From contig NC_059072.1 in the NCBI RefSeq assembly GCF_020497125.1, positions 50,936,697 through 51,000,696 on the forward strand: a stretch of DNA of 64,000 bases. The letters run 5' to 3'. The notes under the pieces are model-generated. The model was not told the DNA's origin, searched no databases, and saw only the letters and a list, made by a program, of their open reading frames with translations. The number at the start of each line of letters is the position of its first letter. Positions within the stretch are counted from its first letter, which is position 1. The DNA is from Mauremys mutica (taxonomy: Eukaryota > Chordata > Testudines > Geoemydidae). The position numbers and the translations under genes are program-made. Positions 33,170 through 45,207 of the stretch are shown one piece after another.

Positions 33170-36100
33170 TCTACCAACTCAATGTAGCTACACTGAAGCA
33201 GTGAGAGGAGAATCAAAGCCGATGGCTCCTTGATTACAAATTACTAAATCTACCACCAGGTGTCCCTCTTCCCTTAATAGTGAAAAGCCAAGTATCTAGC
33301 CTTTTACAGTAATGACTGGAAGGGATGGCCAGTTGACATTTTCCTCACCCCACCCCACCCATATCACAAAGGGGAACTTTTCAACAGGAAAGAAAGGAAA
33401 AGTTTTGAATAATGGAGCACCATAAAATGGTAGAATCACTCCTCTAAATACTGCAGACCTGTCACTTTTCCTGTGGGCCTTGTGGAGATATGCACTTTGA
33501 CTTCCTGAACAAGAAGCTGTCTACTATTTTATTTTTCATGTATATGCTTTTTTACATTCCCTTTTAAGCAGCAGGTACCCCAGGCCCATGGAGATGGGCT
33601 GATGCCTACCTCTTCAGGACAGTTTTGCAATTATTAGCCTATTCCTCCTGCTCCTCTCCTTTTTCCTTACACGTCACCACTTGCATCCACCATCGGTATT
33701 CTATCTGTATCTTATTCTTTATGGGATTCACCCGACTACAAGGCAAAGGCTGATTCAGATGACTGGTTCGGACTGTGCAGAGATTCTATAGCAACAGTGT
33801 GGCTGTTACCTCCAGCCACAGCTCATGTGTATCCTCTTATGAGTGTATGTTATCCTAGAATTAACCTTATAAAGCAACAGAAAATCTGTTGTCAATTTCA
33901 CATTGTGAAAGACACTCACACTCCTAGAAGGCATTTCTAGAGTATAATAAAATATACGTTCTAGTTTCCTTTTGTCTGAGATCTTTTAACACCCTTTCCA
34001 GGACTACAAAACTTATTTGCCAACAGGATATTTGAAAAACTTTGATAAGAAGATTTAAAAAAAATGTTTATTAATAACAAACTCTCAGGGCCTTATCTTG
34101 CACTGTGCATATATAAGCACAAGGGGGAAATATGCTGAGCAGGCCAAATAGCTTAGGGGAGCCCGATGCTCCATGAACTAATGAGAGTTTCCCCTTCCTT
34201 TCGCAGAGATGCTTAAAGTAAATACTGTAAATTGGCTGCTTGGAATATAGGAAGACACACATAGGAGTGCTTTGAAACCCAAGTTCTAGGGCTTTCTGCT
34301 TCCCTTTTTGCCTGTCAGTTTATTCTGATTTCTTGTTATAAACATATACCTTGAGGAAGAAGGCTAACTGGCTGTTACAATACATTTTTCTTGTGTGGAG
34401 TCATTTCACTTAGGCTTCATTCATCCTCCAAATCTTTTTACAAACTGACTCACTTATGGGCAGCAACTCAATTGCTGCATCAACTGGCTACTCCCATTGG
34501 TTCATGTGCAGCATCTACTCTGCATGGGAGGAGTTTGTGAGCAGGCAGGATATACACTTGTACAGCTGATGCTGGCTCTTTGGATTGCTTCCTTGGGGCA
34601 CTTCATGTATCCTAGTGAATGTAAATCATCAAATACATGCAAGTCAGAGTCTAGCTAAAGTCAGGGCTTCAACTGTGGTGATCCACTCAGAGTAAAATCC
34701 TAGATGTGTGATTTTATAACAAGCTCTTCTCCAATAATCTCCAATTGCTCTCTCACCTCCCAGCTAGTTGCAACTGTTTTCTAATCCCTTCAAGTACACT
34801 GAAAACTCTGTAAAAACAACATTGTAAGGTTCCCTATCATATGTTTATTAGAAGAAAATGTTTTCTCTAACTTTCAGCCCTGCAAGATCAGCTTGGGATC
34901 TGAGTGTCAAGCTGGATACTTTTCTTCTCACTCATCATAACCACAAATTGAGATTCTCCAGGCTAAATAATATCATCGACAACACCCCTTTATCCCCCAT
35001 AGTTTCTGAGTTGAACTTAGTAAACAATTCCATTGACGATGCACATGAAAGGATAGACTCCCCCTGACTTTTACAGACCTCAGCTAGCTATAGGAAAGTA
35101 ATAAGCAGGAAACACTTATTTTTGTCATCCACGACTGCAGCTATAACTACACACAGGAAGATCTTCTAGGTAAAAAGATAAATTTTCTACAGTCACTGTT
35201 CGGAACAGAACCAAACGTTAGCTAGTTTTTTGGCAATTAAAAAATTAACCACAAACCTTTGCTGAGTAGCAAAGAGCTTGGAGTACTTCTTTGAGCCCAT
35301 TAAAAGATCATGTCCTCCCTGCAGGTATTTTTCAAAGTCAGTTGAGTAATGAAAAAGTTATTCAGATGAAATGAGCAGTATCAGCTTTGAAAAACAAAAC
35401 CATAATTATTAATAGGGTTTTTAATTGTCCTTCCACCCCATTTGTATGACTGTTTGCTTCAGAATTGTCAATTAGCAGCAGTACAGTGCTGAGAGTATTG
35501 CTACTGGAATGATCTCATTATCATTCAGAGCTTTTTGTTGGCTCATCAATGAGTCGTGAAGTGCATTTCAACTGCTAAAATGTGGCTCAGAAACCATAGA
35601 AAGGATAGGAAATAAAGAAAGTCTATAAAATCCTTTCCGTGAATTTAGGACTCTGGAACTGATTCTGATATCAAACCAGTGTCATCCCATTGACTTCTGT
35701 GCCATTATTCTTGATTTACACCAGTGTAAGTGACAGCAGATACAGCCCCTGTCCCTAGCTCTAGATCCCAACATCCCTGTTAATCTATCAGAAAAATTAA
35801 GATTGTAGAATGTAATGGGTTAAACATCACATTGTTCATTTGACAAGAACAGTTCACTGCAGAGCTGGGCTGCAATCTAAGGATGTAAACATAAAGCGTG
35901 CTGAGCCCACCCAATTCCCAAGAATGGCAGTGAGAGCTGTAATCACTCAGCACCTTTAGCCGTTACAGAGAATACCAAGTGAAAGGCTTTTTTCTTGAGT
36001 CACATAAGCACCAGATGATTCTCAAATAATAGCCAGGAACTTCAATTCCATATTTGGTTGATGCTGTATGTTTTGTAGTTTTAGACATTCCTGTCCAGAC

Positions 36101-36544
36101 ATTGCTTAGTTCTAATTAGAGCTGATCTGAATATATTCAATTAGACCCTTATTGTCAAGATACATTGTTTTGTCAAAATGGAAACATTTCACATATGTGT
36201 ATCGATTTCGATGAAGTTTTGGATGGGAAGGTTGTGGAGGTCCAAGATGGGCTCTTCCCAAATGGGAGGATGGTGGGGGAGGGAAGGGAGAGAGAGAGAG
36301 AGATCAAACACCTGACATTGTCAAACCAAAACCAGACATCAACACAATTCCATTTTATAGCAACCTTTGAAAAGTTTTGTTTTTCATACCAGTATGGAAC
36401 AAAAGCAAATTCCAAAACCTTGAAAACTAACAAAAACAGAACAGTGTTGTCATTCTCTGAACAGTTATACTTTTTGTGTTTTTTTAATGGGGGGCGGGGA
36501 GAGACAGGTTTGGGAATAAAGGGGGTATTTGAACTGTGAGTGTC
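33170..36544. other. 3.4-kb gene-free stretch
   Basis: Unique sequence with no paired splice signals around any frame. It holds a short palindromic repeat (35655-35742) and a (ga)n run near 36286-36300. Confidence 0.5.
35655..35742. repeat. Short palindromic repeat
   Basis: gaactgattctgatatcaaacc ... cccattgacttctg ... gatttacaccagtgtaa. Member of the ccattgacttcaatgg-centred family. Confidence 0.5.
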
Positions 36545-38350
36545 ACTTATAGTAGAAAGGCCTTCTCAAAGAGGAAGGCCTTGCAATATTTTCTAAAGCT
36601 GGTCAGACTGGATTCATCTGATTTCTTCTGGAAGAGTGTTCCACAGCCAGATCCCCATGACAGACAATGCTTTGTCCCCAGTTCTCACACGCTTCACCCG
36701 GGGCTTTGAGATCTGCATGGTCCCAAGGAGTGCAGCTGTTACAGTGATTCATAGATCACAATTTGGTGTTTGATGTAGTTGAGGCGTGATCCATTATTGC
36801 TTTTAAACTTAGGATCCAGGCCTTAAACTGGCATTGGAAGCTGACTGGGAGACAGCAGAGGGACTTCAGCATGTGCTCATGGTAGCCTAAGTCATGGAAA
36901 GGACAGGCATCCAAACACTGTACCAGCTGGTACCTGTGCATCATCTTCATAGTCAGCTTCAGATACAGTGAGTTACAGTAGTCCAGCCTGGAGGTGACAA
37001 ACACTTGGATCACTGTGGTCAGGTTCTTGTTTGAGACAAAGTGACAAAGGTTCCTAACAAACTGGAGGTGAAAGAAGGTATTTTTTGAAACTGGTGTATC
37101 TGGTCATCCAAGTTCAGTGAGGAATCAAGCAGGGGTCCCGAGGCTTTGTACCACTTTGATGAATGGGGGCTGTGTGCCTTCGATGTCTTGGCCAGCTCAT
37201 TGAAGTGTTTCCCCTTTCCAGTGAGCATCACTTCAGTCTTGGCCGGGTTCAGCTTTAACCAGCTGCTCTTCATCCAAGAGTTGATTATCTGTAGACAGTC
37301 TCACATTTTAGTAGTGGTGGTGGTTGCATCAGTTGAGAAGGAGATAGATATATAGTTGATAGCTGAGCCCATGGCACTTCCCTATCTGTCCTAGTACTCT
37401 GATACTGAAGAGAAGTGGAGATAGTATAGATCCTTGTGGGATTCTGAAGGTGAGGATTTTCAGAGAGGAGGAGCAGAAATCCATCACCATATTGAGTTCT
37501 GCTGGAGAGGAGCAATTGGAGCCACTGTACTGCTGGGCCATCTACCCCTGCTATGTCATGTAGTTGGATTTGTAGTACCTTTGTAGTCCACTGTGTCAAA
37601 GACTCCAGAGAGATCCAGCAGTATGAGCAAGGAAATCTTACCTGTGTCCATGACTATGAGGAAGGCATTTTAGTGTCTTTAGAGTCATCTCTGTGCTGGG
37701 CCCTGGTGGCAGCTGGCATAGCTGCACCTGCTTAGACAGCTTTGGCCTCAGTAGCTAGACTGCCTGATGGATCACTGCCCCTGATTGTTCTAACCAATCA
37801 GCAGACTGGCTCTTAAGCCCAGCAGCAGCAGTTCAGTGGCTGCTCAAAGCAATAGCTTCTGTGCCTGCTTGTTCCCAGCCTTGTCTCACTTTGGGTCACT
37901 CAGTCCTGATCCTAGGCTCCAGTTTTGACCCTTGGTTCCAGTTCCTGATCTCTGACTGCAAACACTAGGCCTGCCTCTGGCTCCAACCAGTAGGCATAGC
38001 CACCTACAACCTCATGTGCTGACACCTGATTTCAACCTTGATTGTGGGGCATCCAGGATGTTGGCTGAGGTCCAGTGTTGTTGGAGTGTGAGTGGTTGCT
38101 CAGTTATTTTGCCCAGGAAGTGTAGGTTGGAAATGGGAAGGTAGTTGGAGAGATCTTCATGGCTGTTGGCTTCCTGCGGATTGGGCGAACTACTGCATTT
38201 TTCAAGGAGTTTCACAGATGGGCTTCTCTGAAGGAGGTATTGACTATTTCTATGGGTAGTGGGCATATTCTTCACTGGCTTTTAGCAGCCAGGAAGTGCA
38301 TGGATCTGTCAAGGTTTTCTCATATGAAGTACTTTATAAAGAATTGATTT
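36545..38350 (-). pseudogene. L2-like LINE reverse transcriptase relic, interrupted
   Basis: Read right to left on the minus strand: EDLSNYLPISNLHFLGKITE near 38.15 kb (RT finger motif), then an insertion, then GVDGPAVQWLQLLLSSRTQ near 37.55 kb, a degraded palm where the ADD box should be, then LKLNPAKTEVML near 37.25 kb, and FVTSRLDYCNSLYLKL with LKSLCCLPV near 36.95-36.85 kb. This order is that of the RT of L2/CR1-group LINEs; the RLDYCNSLY word favours L2. Frames change several times and the catalytic aspartates are lost. Confidence 0.75.
37700..38020 (-). repeat. Unclassified interspersed repeat, copy 2 of 3, inside the LINE
   Basis: The reverse complement shows the word order of 11290-11640 and 38540-38890 (gagcagccactgaactgctg, gggcttaagagccag, ccaatc). 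It splits the LINE relic between its finger and palm segments. Confidence 0.6.
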
Positions 38351-38539
38351 GATCTAAATATGCCTATAATGACAGAGATTAACCATGAGAAAGTAAGAAT
38401 AAAAAGGTGACTTTGACAAACAGGGGTGGGAGGAGGAATGGAAAATTACAATATGGTCATAGAAGCAACAAGGCGGGATATAGTGAAGGAGTCTACTCAA
38501 CATCTTACATGTCTGTACACAAATGCAAGGAGTTTAGTT

Positions 38540-38890
38540 GTGATGGGCTGGGACAAGTGCAGTCAGGCCTAATGGATAGTGAAGGAGTCAGTAGCCAGGA
38601 ATAGGAATCCAGAGTCAGAAGCCAGAGCCAACGGTCAGAACCTCAGTCAAGAATCGGAGCCAAGGGTCAGAGCTGGGTTACCTAGAGTGAGGCAAGTCAG
38701 GAGCAGGGCTGGAACATGGTAGGAGGCTAGGAACAAGCAGGCACATGAGCTATTGAAGCCATGGGCAAAGACTTTGAGCAGCCAGCACCCTGCAGCCACT
38801 GCTTGACTTAAGAGATGTGCTGATCTCCTCAGCCAGTGGTCTAATTAGGCAGCTCAGTTGGGTCCTAGGCTGCACTCAGACTGCCTGGGG
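38540..38890 (+). repeat. Unclassified interspersed repeat, copy 3 of 3
   Basis: ggtcagaacctcag, agccaagggtcagag, gagcagggctgg, gagcagccagcaccctgcag, cttaagagatgtgctg, as in copies 1 and 2. It abuts the CR1 endonuclease fragment. Confidence 0.6.
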
Positions 38891-38919
38891 GTTAAGCTAA
38901 CAGGTAAACAGGCTATCTG

Positions 38920-39354
38920 CAGGTTCTTACTTCTGACAATGGGAAATAAACAGAAAGAACTGAATGTTTTAATACACACGCAACATTATGATGTAATTGA
39001 CATCACAAAGAGTTGGTGGGATAAATCTCACGACTGGAATACTGGTACAGAGGTGTATAACTTGTTCAGGAAGGACAGACCGAGAAAAAAGGAAAGAGGT
39101 GTTGCATTACACATCAAGAGTGTATACACTTGTGCTGATGTCCAGAAGTAGGTGAGAAGCAGACCAACAAAGTCTGTGCGTGAAGGTAAAAGGGGACTAG
39201 AAGGGGAAACATCACAGTAGGGGTCTACAAAAGGCCACCATATCAGGAGGAGGCATTTCTAGAACAAAGAATAGAATATACAAAACACAAGACCTGGTAG
39301 TAATGACGGACTTTAACTCCCAAGACATCTGTTGGAAAAGGAATATGGCAAAAC
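38920..39354 (+). pseudogene. CR1 LINE endonuclease-domain fragment
   Basis: Frame fragments MGNKQKELNVL, YDVIDITKSWWDKSHDWN, LFRKDRPRKKERGVAL match the start of the CR1 ORF2 endonuclease (..ETWWD.SHDW.., LFR.DR..RRGGGVAL). They are followed by the tgacggactttaactccc block (DFNYP-like). A hAT insertion at 39355 breaks it. The CR1 resumes for a few bases at 40911 (ggcaaaacacaaaa) and then jumps to the 3' tail, so the copy is also internally deleted. Confidence 0.82.
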
Positions 39355-39543
39355 TAGGGCTGTTGATTATACTCATGCGATTAACTCAAAAAAATTAATT
39401 GCGATTAAAAAATTAATCGCCATTTTAATCGCACTGTTAACAATGGAATACCAATTGAAATTTAATAAATATTTATTGACATTTTTCTACATTTTCAAAT
39501 ATATTGATTTCAATTACAGCACAGAATACAAAGTGTACAGTGC

Positions 39544-39930
39544 TCACTTCATATTACTTTTATTACAAATATTTGCACTGTAAAAATGATCAAAGAAATA
39601 GTATTTTTCAATTAACCTAATACAAGTACTGTAGTGCAATCTCTTTATCGTGAGAGTGCAGCTTACAAATGTAGGGTTTTTTTTGTTACATAACTGCACT
39701 TCAAAACAAAACAATGTAAAACTTAAGAGCCTACAAGTCCACTCAGTCCTACTTCTTGTGCAGCCAATTGCATTTATGGGAGATAATGCTTCCTGCTTCT
39801 TATTTACAATGTCACCTGAAAGTGAGAACAGACATTCACATGCCACTTTTGTAGCTGGCACTACAAGGTATTTACGTGCCAGATATGCTAAACATTCATA
39901 TGCCCCTTCATGCTTTGGCCACCATTCCAT
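39544..39930 (-). pseudogene. hAT transposase C-terminal fragment, left arm
   Basis: The minus-strand frame has LARKYLVVPATKVACE then CLFSLSGDIVNKKQEALSP, the hAT dimerisation motif (A.K.L..PA.S...ER.FS..G....K). The part after about residue 60 reads into the trailer. It is homologous to the plus-strand fragment at 40139-40609. Confidence 0.85.
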
Positions 39931-40138
39931 GTTTCCATGCTGATGACACTTGTTAAAAAAATGTGTTAATTACATTTGAGACTGAACTTCTTGGGGGATA
40001 ATTGTATATGTCCTGGTGCGTTTTACCTACATTCTGACATATATTTCATGTTATAGCAGTCTCGGATGATGACCCAGCATGTTGTTCGTTTTAAGAAAAT
40101 TTTCCCTGCAGATTTGACAACGCAAAGAAGGTACCAAT

Positions 40139-40609
40139 GTGAGATTTCTAAATATACTCGACCCAAGGTTTAAGAATCTGAAGTGCCTTCCAAAATCTGA
40201 GAAGGATGAGGTGTGGAGCATGCTTTCAGAAGTCTTAAAAGAGCAACACTCTGATGTGGAAAATATAGAACCCGAACCACCAAAAAAGAAAACCAACCTT
40301 CTGTTAGTGACATCTGACTTAGATGATGAAAATGAACATGAATTGGTCTGCCCTGCTTTGGATCACGATTGAGCAGAACCCATCACCAGCATGGACACAC
40401 GTCCTGTGGAGTGATGGTTGAAGCATGAAGGGACATACGAATCTTTAGTGCAACTGCCACGTAAATATCTTGCAATGCCAGCTCCAACAGTACCATGCAA
40501 ACTTCTGTTCTCACTTTCAAGTGATGTTGTAAACAAGAAGCGGGCAGCATTATGTCCTGAAAATGTAACCAAACTTGTTTGTCTGAGCGATTGGCTGAAC
40601 AAGAAGTAG
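40139..40609 (+). pseudogene. hAT transposase C-terminal fragment, right arm
   Basis: Two plus-strand frames. 40139-40372 (FLNILDPRFKNLKCLP ... PEPPKKK) is the LDPRFK block upstream of the dimerisation region. After a stop, 40418-40609 has LPRKYLAMPAPTVPCK and LFSLSSDVVNKKRAALCP. The fragment extends further upstream than the left arm. A stop near 40370 and the absence of the catalytic region make it non-functional. Confidence 0.85.
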
Positions 40610-40919
40610 GACTGAGTGGACTTGTAGGCTCTAAAGTTTTACATTGTTTTATTTTTGAATGCAGTTACTTTTTGTACATAACTCTACATTTGTATTAAGT
40701 GAATTGAAAAATACTATTTTTTATTTTTACAGTACAAATATTTATAATAAAAATAGTGAGTACTGTGCACTTTGTATTCTGTGTTGTAATTGAAATCAAT
40801 ATATTTGAAAATGTGGAAAACATCAAAAAATATTTGTATAAATGATATTCTGTTATTGTTTAACAGCGTGATTAATAGCAATTACTTTTTTTAATCGCTT
40901 GACAGCTCTAGGCAAAACA

Positions 40920-41196
40920 CAAAATTATTCTTCATGTCCGTTATAGGTAGGACAAGAAGTAATTGTCTCAGTATGCAGAAGAGGAGATTCAGATTAGATA
41001 TTAGGAAAAACTTTCTAATTATAAGGGTAGTTAAGAACTTCCAAGGTAGGTTGTAGAATCCTTATCCTGAGAGGTTTTTAAGAACAACTTTGACAAACAC
41101 CTGTCAGGGATGGTCTGGGTATACTTGGTCCTGTCTCAGCTCGGGGGCTGGACTAGATGACCTCTCAAAATCTCTTCCAGCCTTAATTTCTATGAT
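40920..41196 (+). mobile_element. CR1 LINE 3' end, sense
   Basis: gattcagattagatattagg, acacctgtcagggatgg, ggactagatgacctctc and ttccagccttaatttctatg are the CR1 3' tail. It probably belongs to the same copy as 38920-39354, after internal deletion. Confidence 0.9.
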
Positions 41197-42382
41197 AGGA
41201 GTGATTTAGGGCTCAATCCTACATGGTGTTGAGCCAGATAAGCTACTGTTAAAAGTCAATGAAAGTTAATGTTGCTCAGCATTTTTCAAGATAAAGAAAA
41301 CAGCAACATATTTAATCTGCCTTAGAAAGGCTGTAGTAGTTACCAGATGAGCAGTAACTGAGACCTACATCACAGAGAAGATGAAGTGTTTATTTTCCTG
41401 GAGATAGGTGTTGGTAAAACAGATGTAATTTATGTTCTCTCCTGCCAGAAAAATCTACAGGTTAGACGTGTCAGTTTCACGTGAAACCACAAACTGTTCT
41501 AATGACTGCAGTGCTTGTGACTAGGAGTTTGACAAATCCACATGTATACTAGCATTTTTCCCCACTGGTTTGCAAGAATGGATGTGTGTCAGCAAGATAC
41601 AGAACCAGAAATCAGTTATGGTAACTAGAAGATGAGTGGGAGAGATTGCATGAGAACTTCATGTTCCATTAAAAAGCAACTGACAGCTGCAGGGAGGATT
41701 TGCAACAACTCTTTGTGAATGTCATATTTTCAGAGTGTTAGGAAAGTTTCTCCTAAATCCTTTATCACTAAAGCCATTTACAGAAACATAAGATTCTTGT
41801 TTCTAGGGTTCAACTTGTGTCACAGTTTATTTCTCACTTGCTGTTATAATCATCTGTTGGTGACATTATAAATCTTCACAGCAGCTAACTGTGGTATCCA
41901 AAAGAGACAATTATGACTCCAGTTGGGGAATTAGCAGCTGAAGCTGATGAATTCTTTTTAAAAAAATCTTGTTTTCATGTGAATGTGTTAAATTAAGTAA
42001 CTAAAGAAAAGAAAAAACTGGAATAGGAGATAAAAAAAAGTTTATGGCATCATACGTAGGTGTAGTCTATGTCCCCTTCCTAGGGGCTGGACCACATAGC
42101 AGATAGGGACCAGCTTCCACAACTAGCAGAAGAAAATACTCCTGTAGCTCAAGAAGTATAGGCCTGTGTTTCTAGTGTTAAAGGTATAGGCTTCAGTCCC
42201 TTCTGATGACTCCAGGTGAAAGTTATTATGTAAACACACACTGATTATATAGAAGAAGAACTGTGTCGAAGATATTTTCATTTTCCATGATGTAATAGCA
42301 GGTCTTTGTAACCAGTATACTTTCTTGCCTTTTTATTTTGCACTTCAACTATATTATGCATTTTTTTTTAAGAAGTTAGTCT
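41197..42382. other. Gene-free stretch with a SINE-like head
   Basis: AT-rich. At 42134-42210 a tRNA-like head (gtagctcaagaagtataggc ... ggcttcagtccc) resembles a SINE relic. No exon signal. Confidence 0.45.
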
Positions 42383-42390
42383 GTTTAGTG

Positions 42391-42696
42391 CAGGGATCGG
42401 CAAGCTTTCAGAAGGGTGTGCCGAGTCTTTTTATTCACTCTAATTTAAGGTTTCGCGTGCCAGTAATACATTTAAATGTTTTAGAAGGTCTCTTTCTATA
42501 AGTCTATAATATATAACTAATCTATTGTTGTATGTATAGTAAATAAGGTTTTTAAAATGTTTAAGAAGCTTCATTTAAAACTAAATTAAAATGCAGAGCC
42601 CCCCAGACCAGTGGCCAGGACCCAGGCAGTGTGAGTGCCATTGAAAATCAGCTCGCATGTCGCCTTCGGCACACGTGCCATAGATTGCCTACCCCG
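42391..42696. mobile_element. hAT MITE, 306 bp, perfect 8-bp TSD
   Basis: Starts cagggatcggcaagctttc and ends agattgcctaccccg. TSD gtttagtg on both sides (42383-42390, 42697-42704). The interior has the ggtttcgcgtgccagtaata and gtcgccttcggcacacgtgcc blocks. Non-coding. Confidence 0.92.
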
Positions 42697-42704
42697 GTTT
42701 AGTG

Positions 42705-43430
42705 TATGTGAAAGGTGCCATATTGAAAACCCTGAGGGCTGAAATCTATTATTTATCCACAGAGTAGGTATGGCAAAGGCAGCAACAGTGCAAGTTCTCT
42801 CCTTCCAGCCATTATAATTTCAATGGGCACCAGCCCTAACCTGGCAAGACCACATGGGATAAGAGGGCACTTCAGGCTCCAGGTGCATCCTGTGAAGTGC
42901 TGCACACTTCCTGGGATCACCTCATAAAATCAATCAGTAGTACTTGGTCTTTCTGCTGAAATTAGTAACAAATACCGCTAAGAATGACCAGTTAATGCGT
43001 CTTTGTGCGGTGGACATTACTCTGCTAGGAACCAGACTGAGTCCCACCAGCTCACTGATACAAGAGGCTTTTAACTGCTCTATACTGTGTAAGAAAATCA
43101 GCAGCACCAAGAATAGCTGAAAGCATGCAAAAAGGGGCAGAAAAACATAATAAAATTCACCTCCCCCAGTTATCATAACAAAAGTAGTGACAGGATCATA
43201 ATATTTAAACATGCATAAAAATGTAGTTAGTGAAAGATTTAAGGCTTTTGATGAGTAATAAATAATAATAGTTTAGAGTAAGTATCGCTAGAAATCTAAA
43301 ATGGCGACAGCAATGTTTTTACATTAGAAAAATCAAAATGGAGGACTCAGATCAAATTGACCAATAGTGGACAGGCACTAGGGTGAAATAAAGTTCAACA
43401 GGTAAGGCTGAGTTCACTCCAGAATACTTG
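42705..43430. other. Gene-free stretch
   Basis: No paired splice signals and no recognised repeat. The frame at 42934-43212 (minus) shows hydrophobic residues but lacks exon borders in phase. Confidence 0.45.
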
Positions 43431-44427
43431 CAAGGAGGGGTCAGGAGCAGGATCTCAACTAGGTTCAGCTGGTTCCTGACAGGTAGAGCTGATTGGCTAA
43501 GCAGGTATCACCCCACTGGGAGGATCTATGCTAATAGCTGGAATTGAGAAAGCAGCCAATCAGAGAAGGCGAAAAGGCCATATAAGGCAGAGAGTTGGCT
43601 GGCTTTTGTGTGGGTGTGTGAGTGGAGCAGAAGAAGCACAGAAGAGAGCAGAGAATGCACCACCACCAGCGATAGAGAAGAAGGAACACATGGTACAAAA
43701 GGAATCTAGAAGGAGAGTAAGTATAATTCCTTTTTAATTATAAGGAATGCCTGGGTATGATTGTAAATAAAGCTGTATGCCTGTGTCTGAATGGATTTTA
43801 CCCTGCCCATTATATGATTGCCTGAGCACCACACATAGAATGTTTTTAGTAATGTTCTTTAAGGTGTAATGTTGCTTTGTACCTATGTATATGGGATCTG
43901 TGTGTTACATTGTAATAGGTTTAATATTATATTGCAGCACTGTATTAAGGCTTGATACATATGTATATGGGGTCAATGTGTACGGTATCATGCAACATTG
44001 TAGGTACTATATGGTTTGTGTAGTCTATTGTGTTGCCTTAGTATATGATTGCGTAACACAATGGCATTGTATTTAGAAATGTGTCATGCATCGCAGTGTA
44101 TTCTTTCTTGATTATTAAGTGTATTGTAACTGATTATTTCCTTTAAAATAAATGTTATTTTGTTCTTGAACAATTACTGCTTGAGTGTCAATCCTTTGAG
44201 CAGAGGGCTGTATCCATATCCCCTCACAGGTTGCAGAACTAGTCTGTTCTGGGGAGTCCTCTGAGGGTCAGAGACAAACTCCCTGGTAAAACCCTGGCAA
44301 TTCCTCTAGGGCGGGCCACCTCCTGTTACCCATTGAAGCGGGTCAAATAACAATTGGTTTACAATTATAGGTGGGCAATTATTGGGGTGCCTTGGGTCCA
44401 AATTTTGGGGTACCATCATTTCACACA
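43430..44427 (+). mobile_element. Candidate LTR with promoter signals, plus strand
   Basis: gcagccaatcagagaagg (43553) and ggccatataaggcagag (43576) give a CCAAT box and TATA box about 25 bp apart. A splice donor-like gagagtaagt follows at about 43714, and aaaataaatgtt (44146) resembles a poly(A) signal. The end gtaccatcatttcaca fits a CA terminus. The left end and TSD are not found, so the assignment rests on signal order. Confidence 0.45.
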
Positions 44428-44788
44428 TGAAGCCACAAACAATTGACAGCCACCTTCAGTCATTACTGGCCTGGCCTGGACTTGTCATGTTACAGAATCT
44501 ATTTTTTTTAAAGGTTTTGATATTTTAAACTAAGCAGCATGTTGATATTTTTAGTGAAGCAGTAGTAAAACATCAGGCCACATGGCAGAATCAGGTATAT
44601 TTTAGAAGTTGTGTAATCCTCTTAATACAAACAATATACAAGTAATGTAGAACTTACTCTAGATAAAAAGACACACGGAAGGATCTGAGTTGAACCACTT
44701 CTCACTGAAAACTGAATTGTTCTCTAATAGAAAAATAGCCATTCACTTTTGTGGGCAGTAAAACCTAGAGGCCCTGACCCTGCGACCA
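44428..44788. other. Gene-free stretch
   Basis: AT-rich unique sequence with no signal recognised. Confidence 0.45.
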
Positions 44789-44796
44789 CATGGAGA

Positions 44797-45199
44797 CATA
44801 GGTGCCAACTTTCTCGGGGGCTGGTGGGTGCTCCTGCCCCTGTACCCTGCCCTGACTCCACCCTTTCCCTGGCCCCACCCCCATTCCATCCCCAAAGTCC
44901 CTGCCCTAACTCCTCCCCCTCCCTGCCCCATTTGATCCCTACCCCACATCCCCACCTCGGCCTCACCTCTTCCCCCAGCACACTAGGTTCCCCCCCTCCC
45001 TCCCTGACCCACAAATCAGCTGTTTCGTGGTGCAAGTGCTGGGAGGGAAGGGGGAGAAGCAGGACGCAGTGGCGTGCTCACCAAGGAGGCGGAGGCAGAG
45101 GTTAGCTGGAACAGGGGGATGGGGCAGGGTTGAGCACTCACCAATTTTTTTCCGTGGGTGCACTCCAGCCCTGGAGCACCCACGGAGTCGGCACCTATG
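44797..45199. mobile_element. hAT-type MITE, 403 bp
   Basis: The ends cataggtgccaact and agtcggcacctatg are 14-bp inverted repeats with one mismatch. The flanks catggaga (44789-44796) and tgtggaga (45200-45207) agree at 6 of 8. The interior is CCCC-rich on the plus strand. The large frames on both strands are compositional. It lies just downstream of LSMEM1. Confidence 0.8.
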
Positions 45200-45207
45200 T
45201 GTGGAGA

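Larger units (their letters stand above)
39355..40910. mobile_element. hAT element built as a large inverted repeat, perfect 8-bp TSD
   Basis: Starts tagggctgtt and ends gacagctcta, flanked by ggcaaaac on both sides (39347-39354, 40911-40918). The two halves are inverted copies of a hAT 3' region. The left arm reads on the minus strand and the right arm on the plus strand; both carry the transposase C-terminal dimerisation region and the same A/T-rich trailer (for example gactgagtggacttgtagg on the right, its complement on the left). The N-terminal and catalytic parts are absent. Confidence 0.9.

Noticed and set aside
42934..43212. 92-codon minus-strand frame with a hydrophobic stretch
   Set aside because: It starts and ends without exon borders, and the hydrophobic run is a by-product of T-rich sequence.
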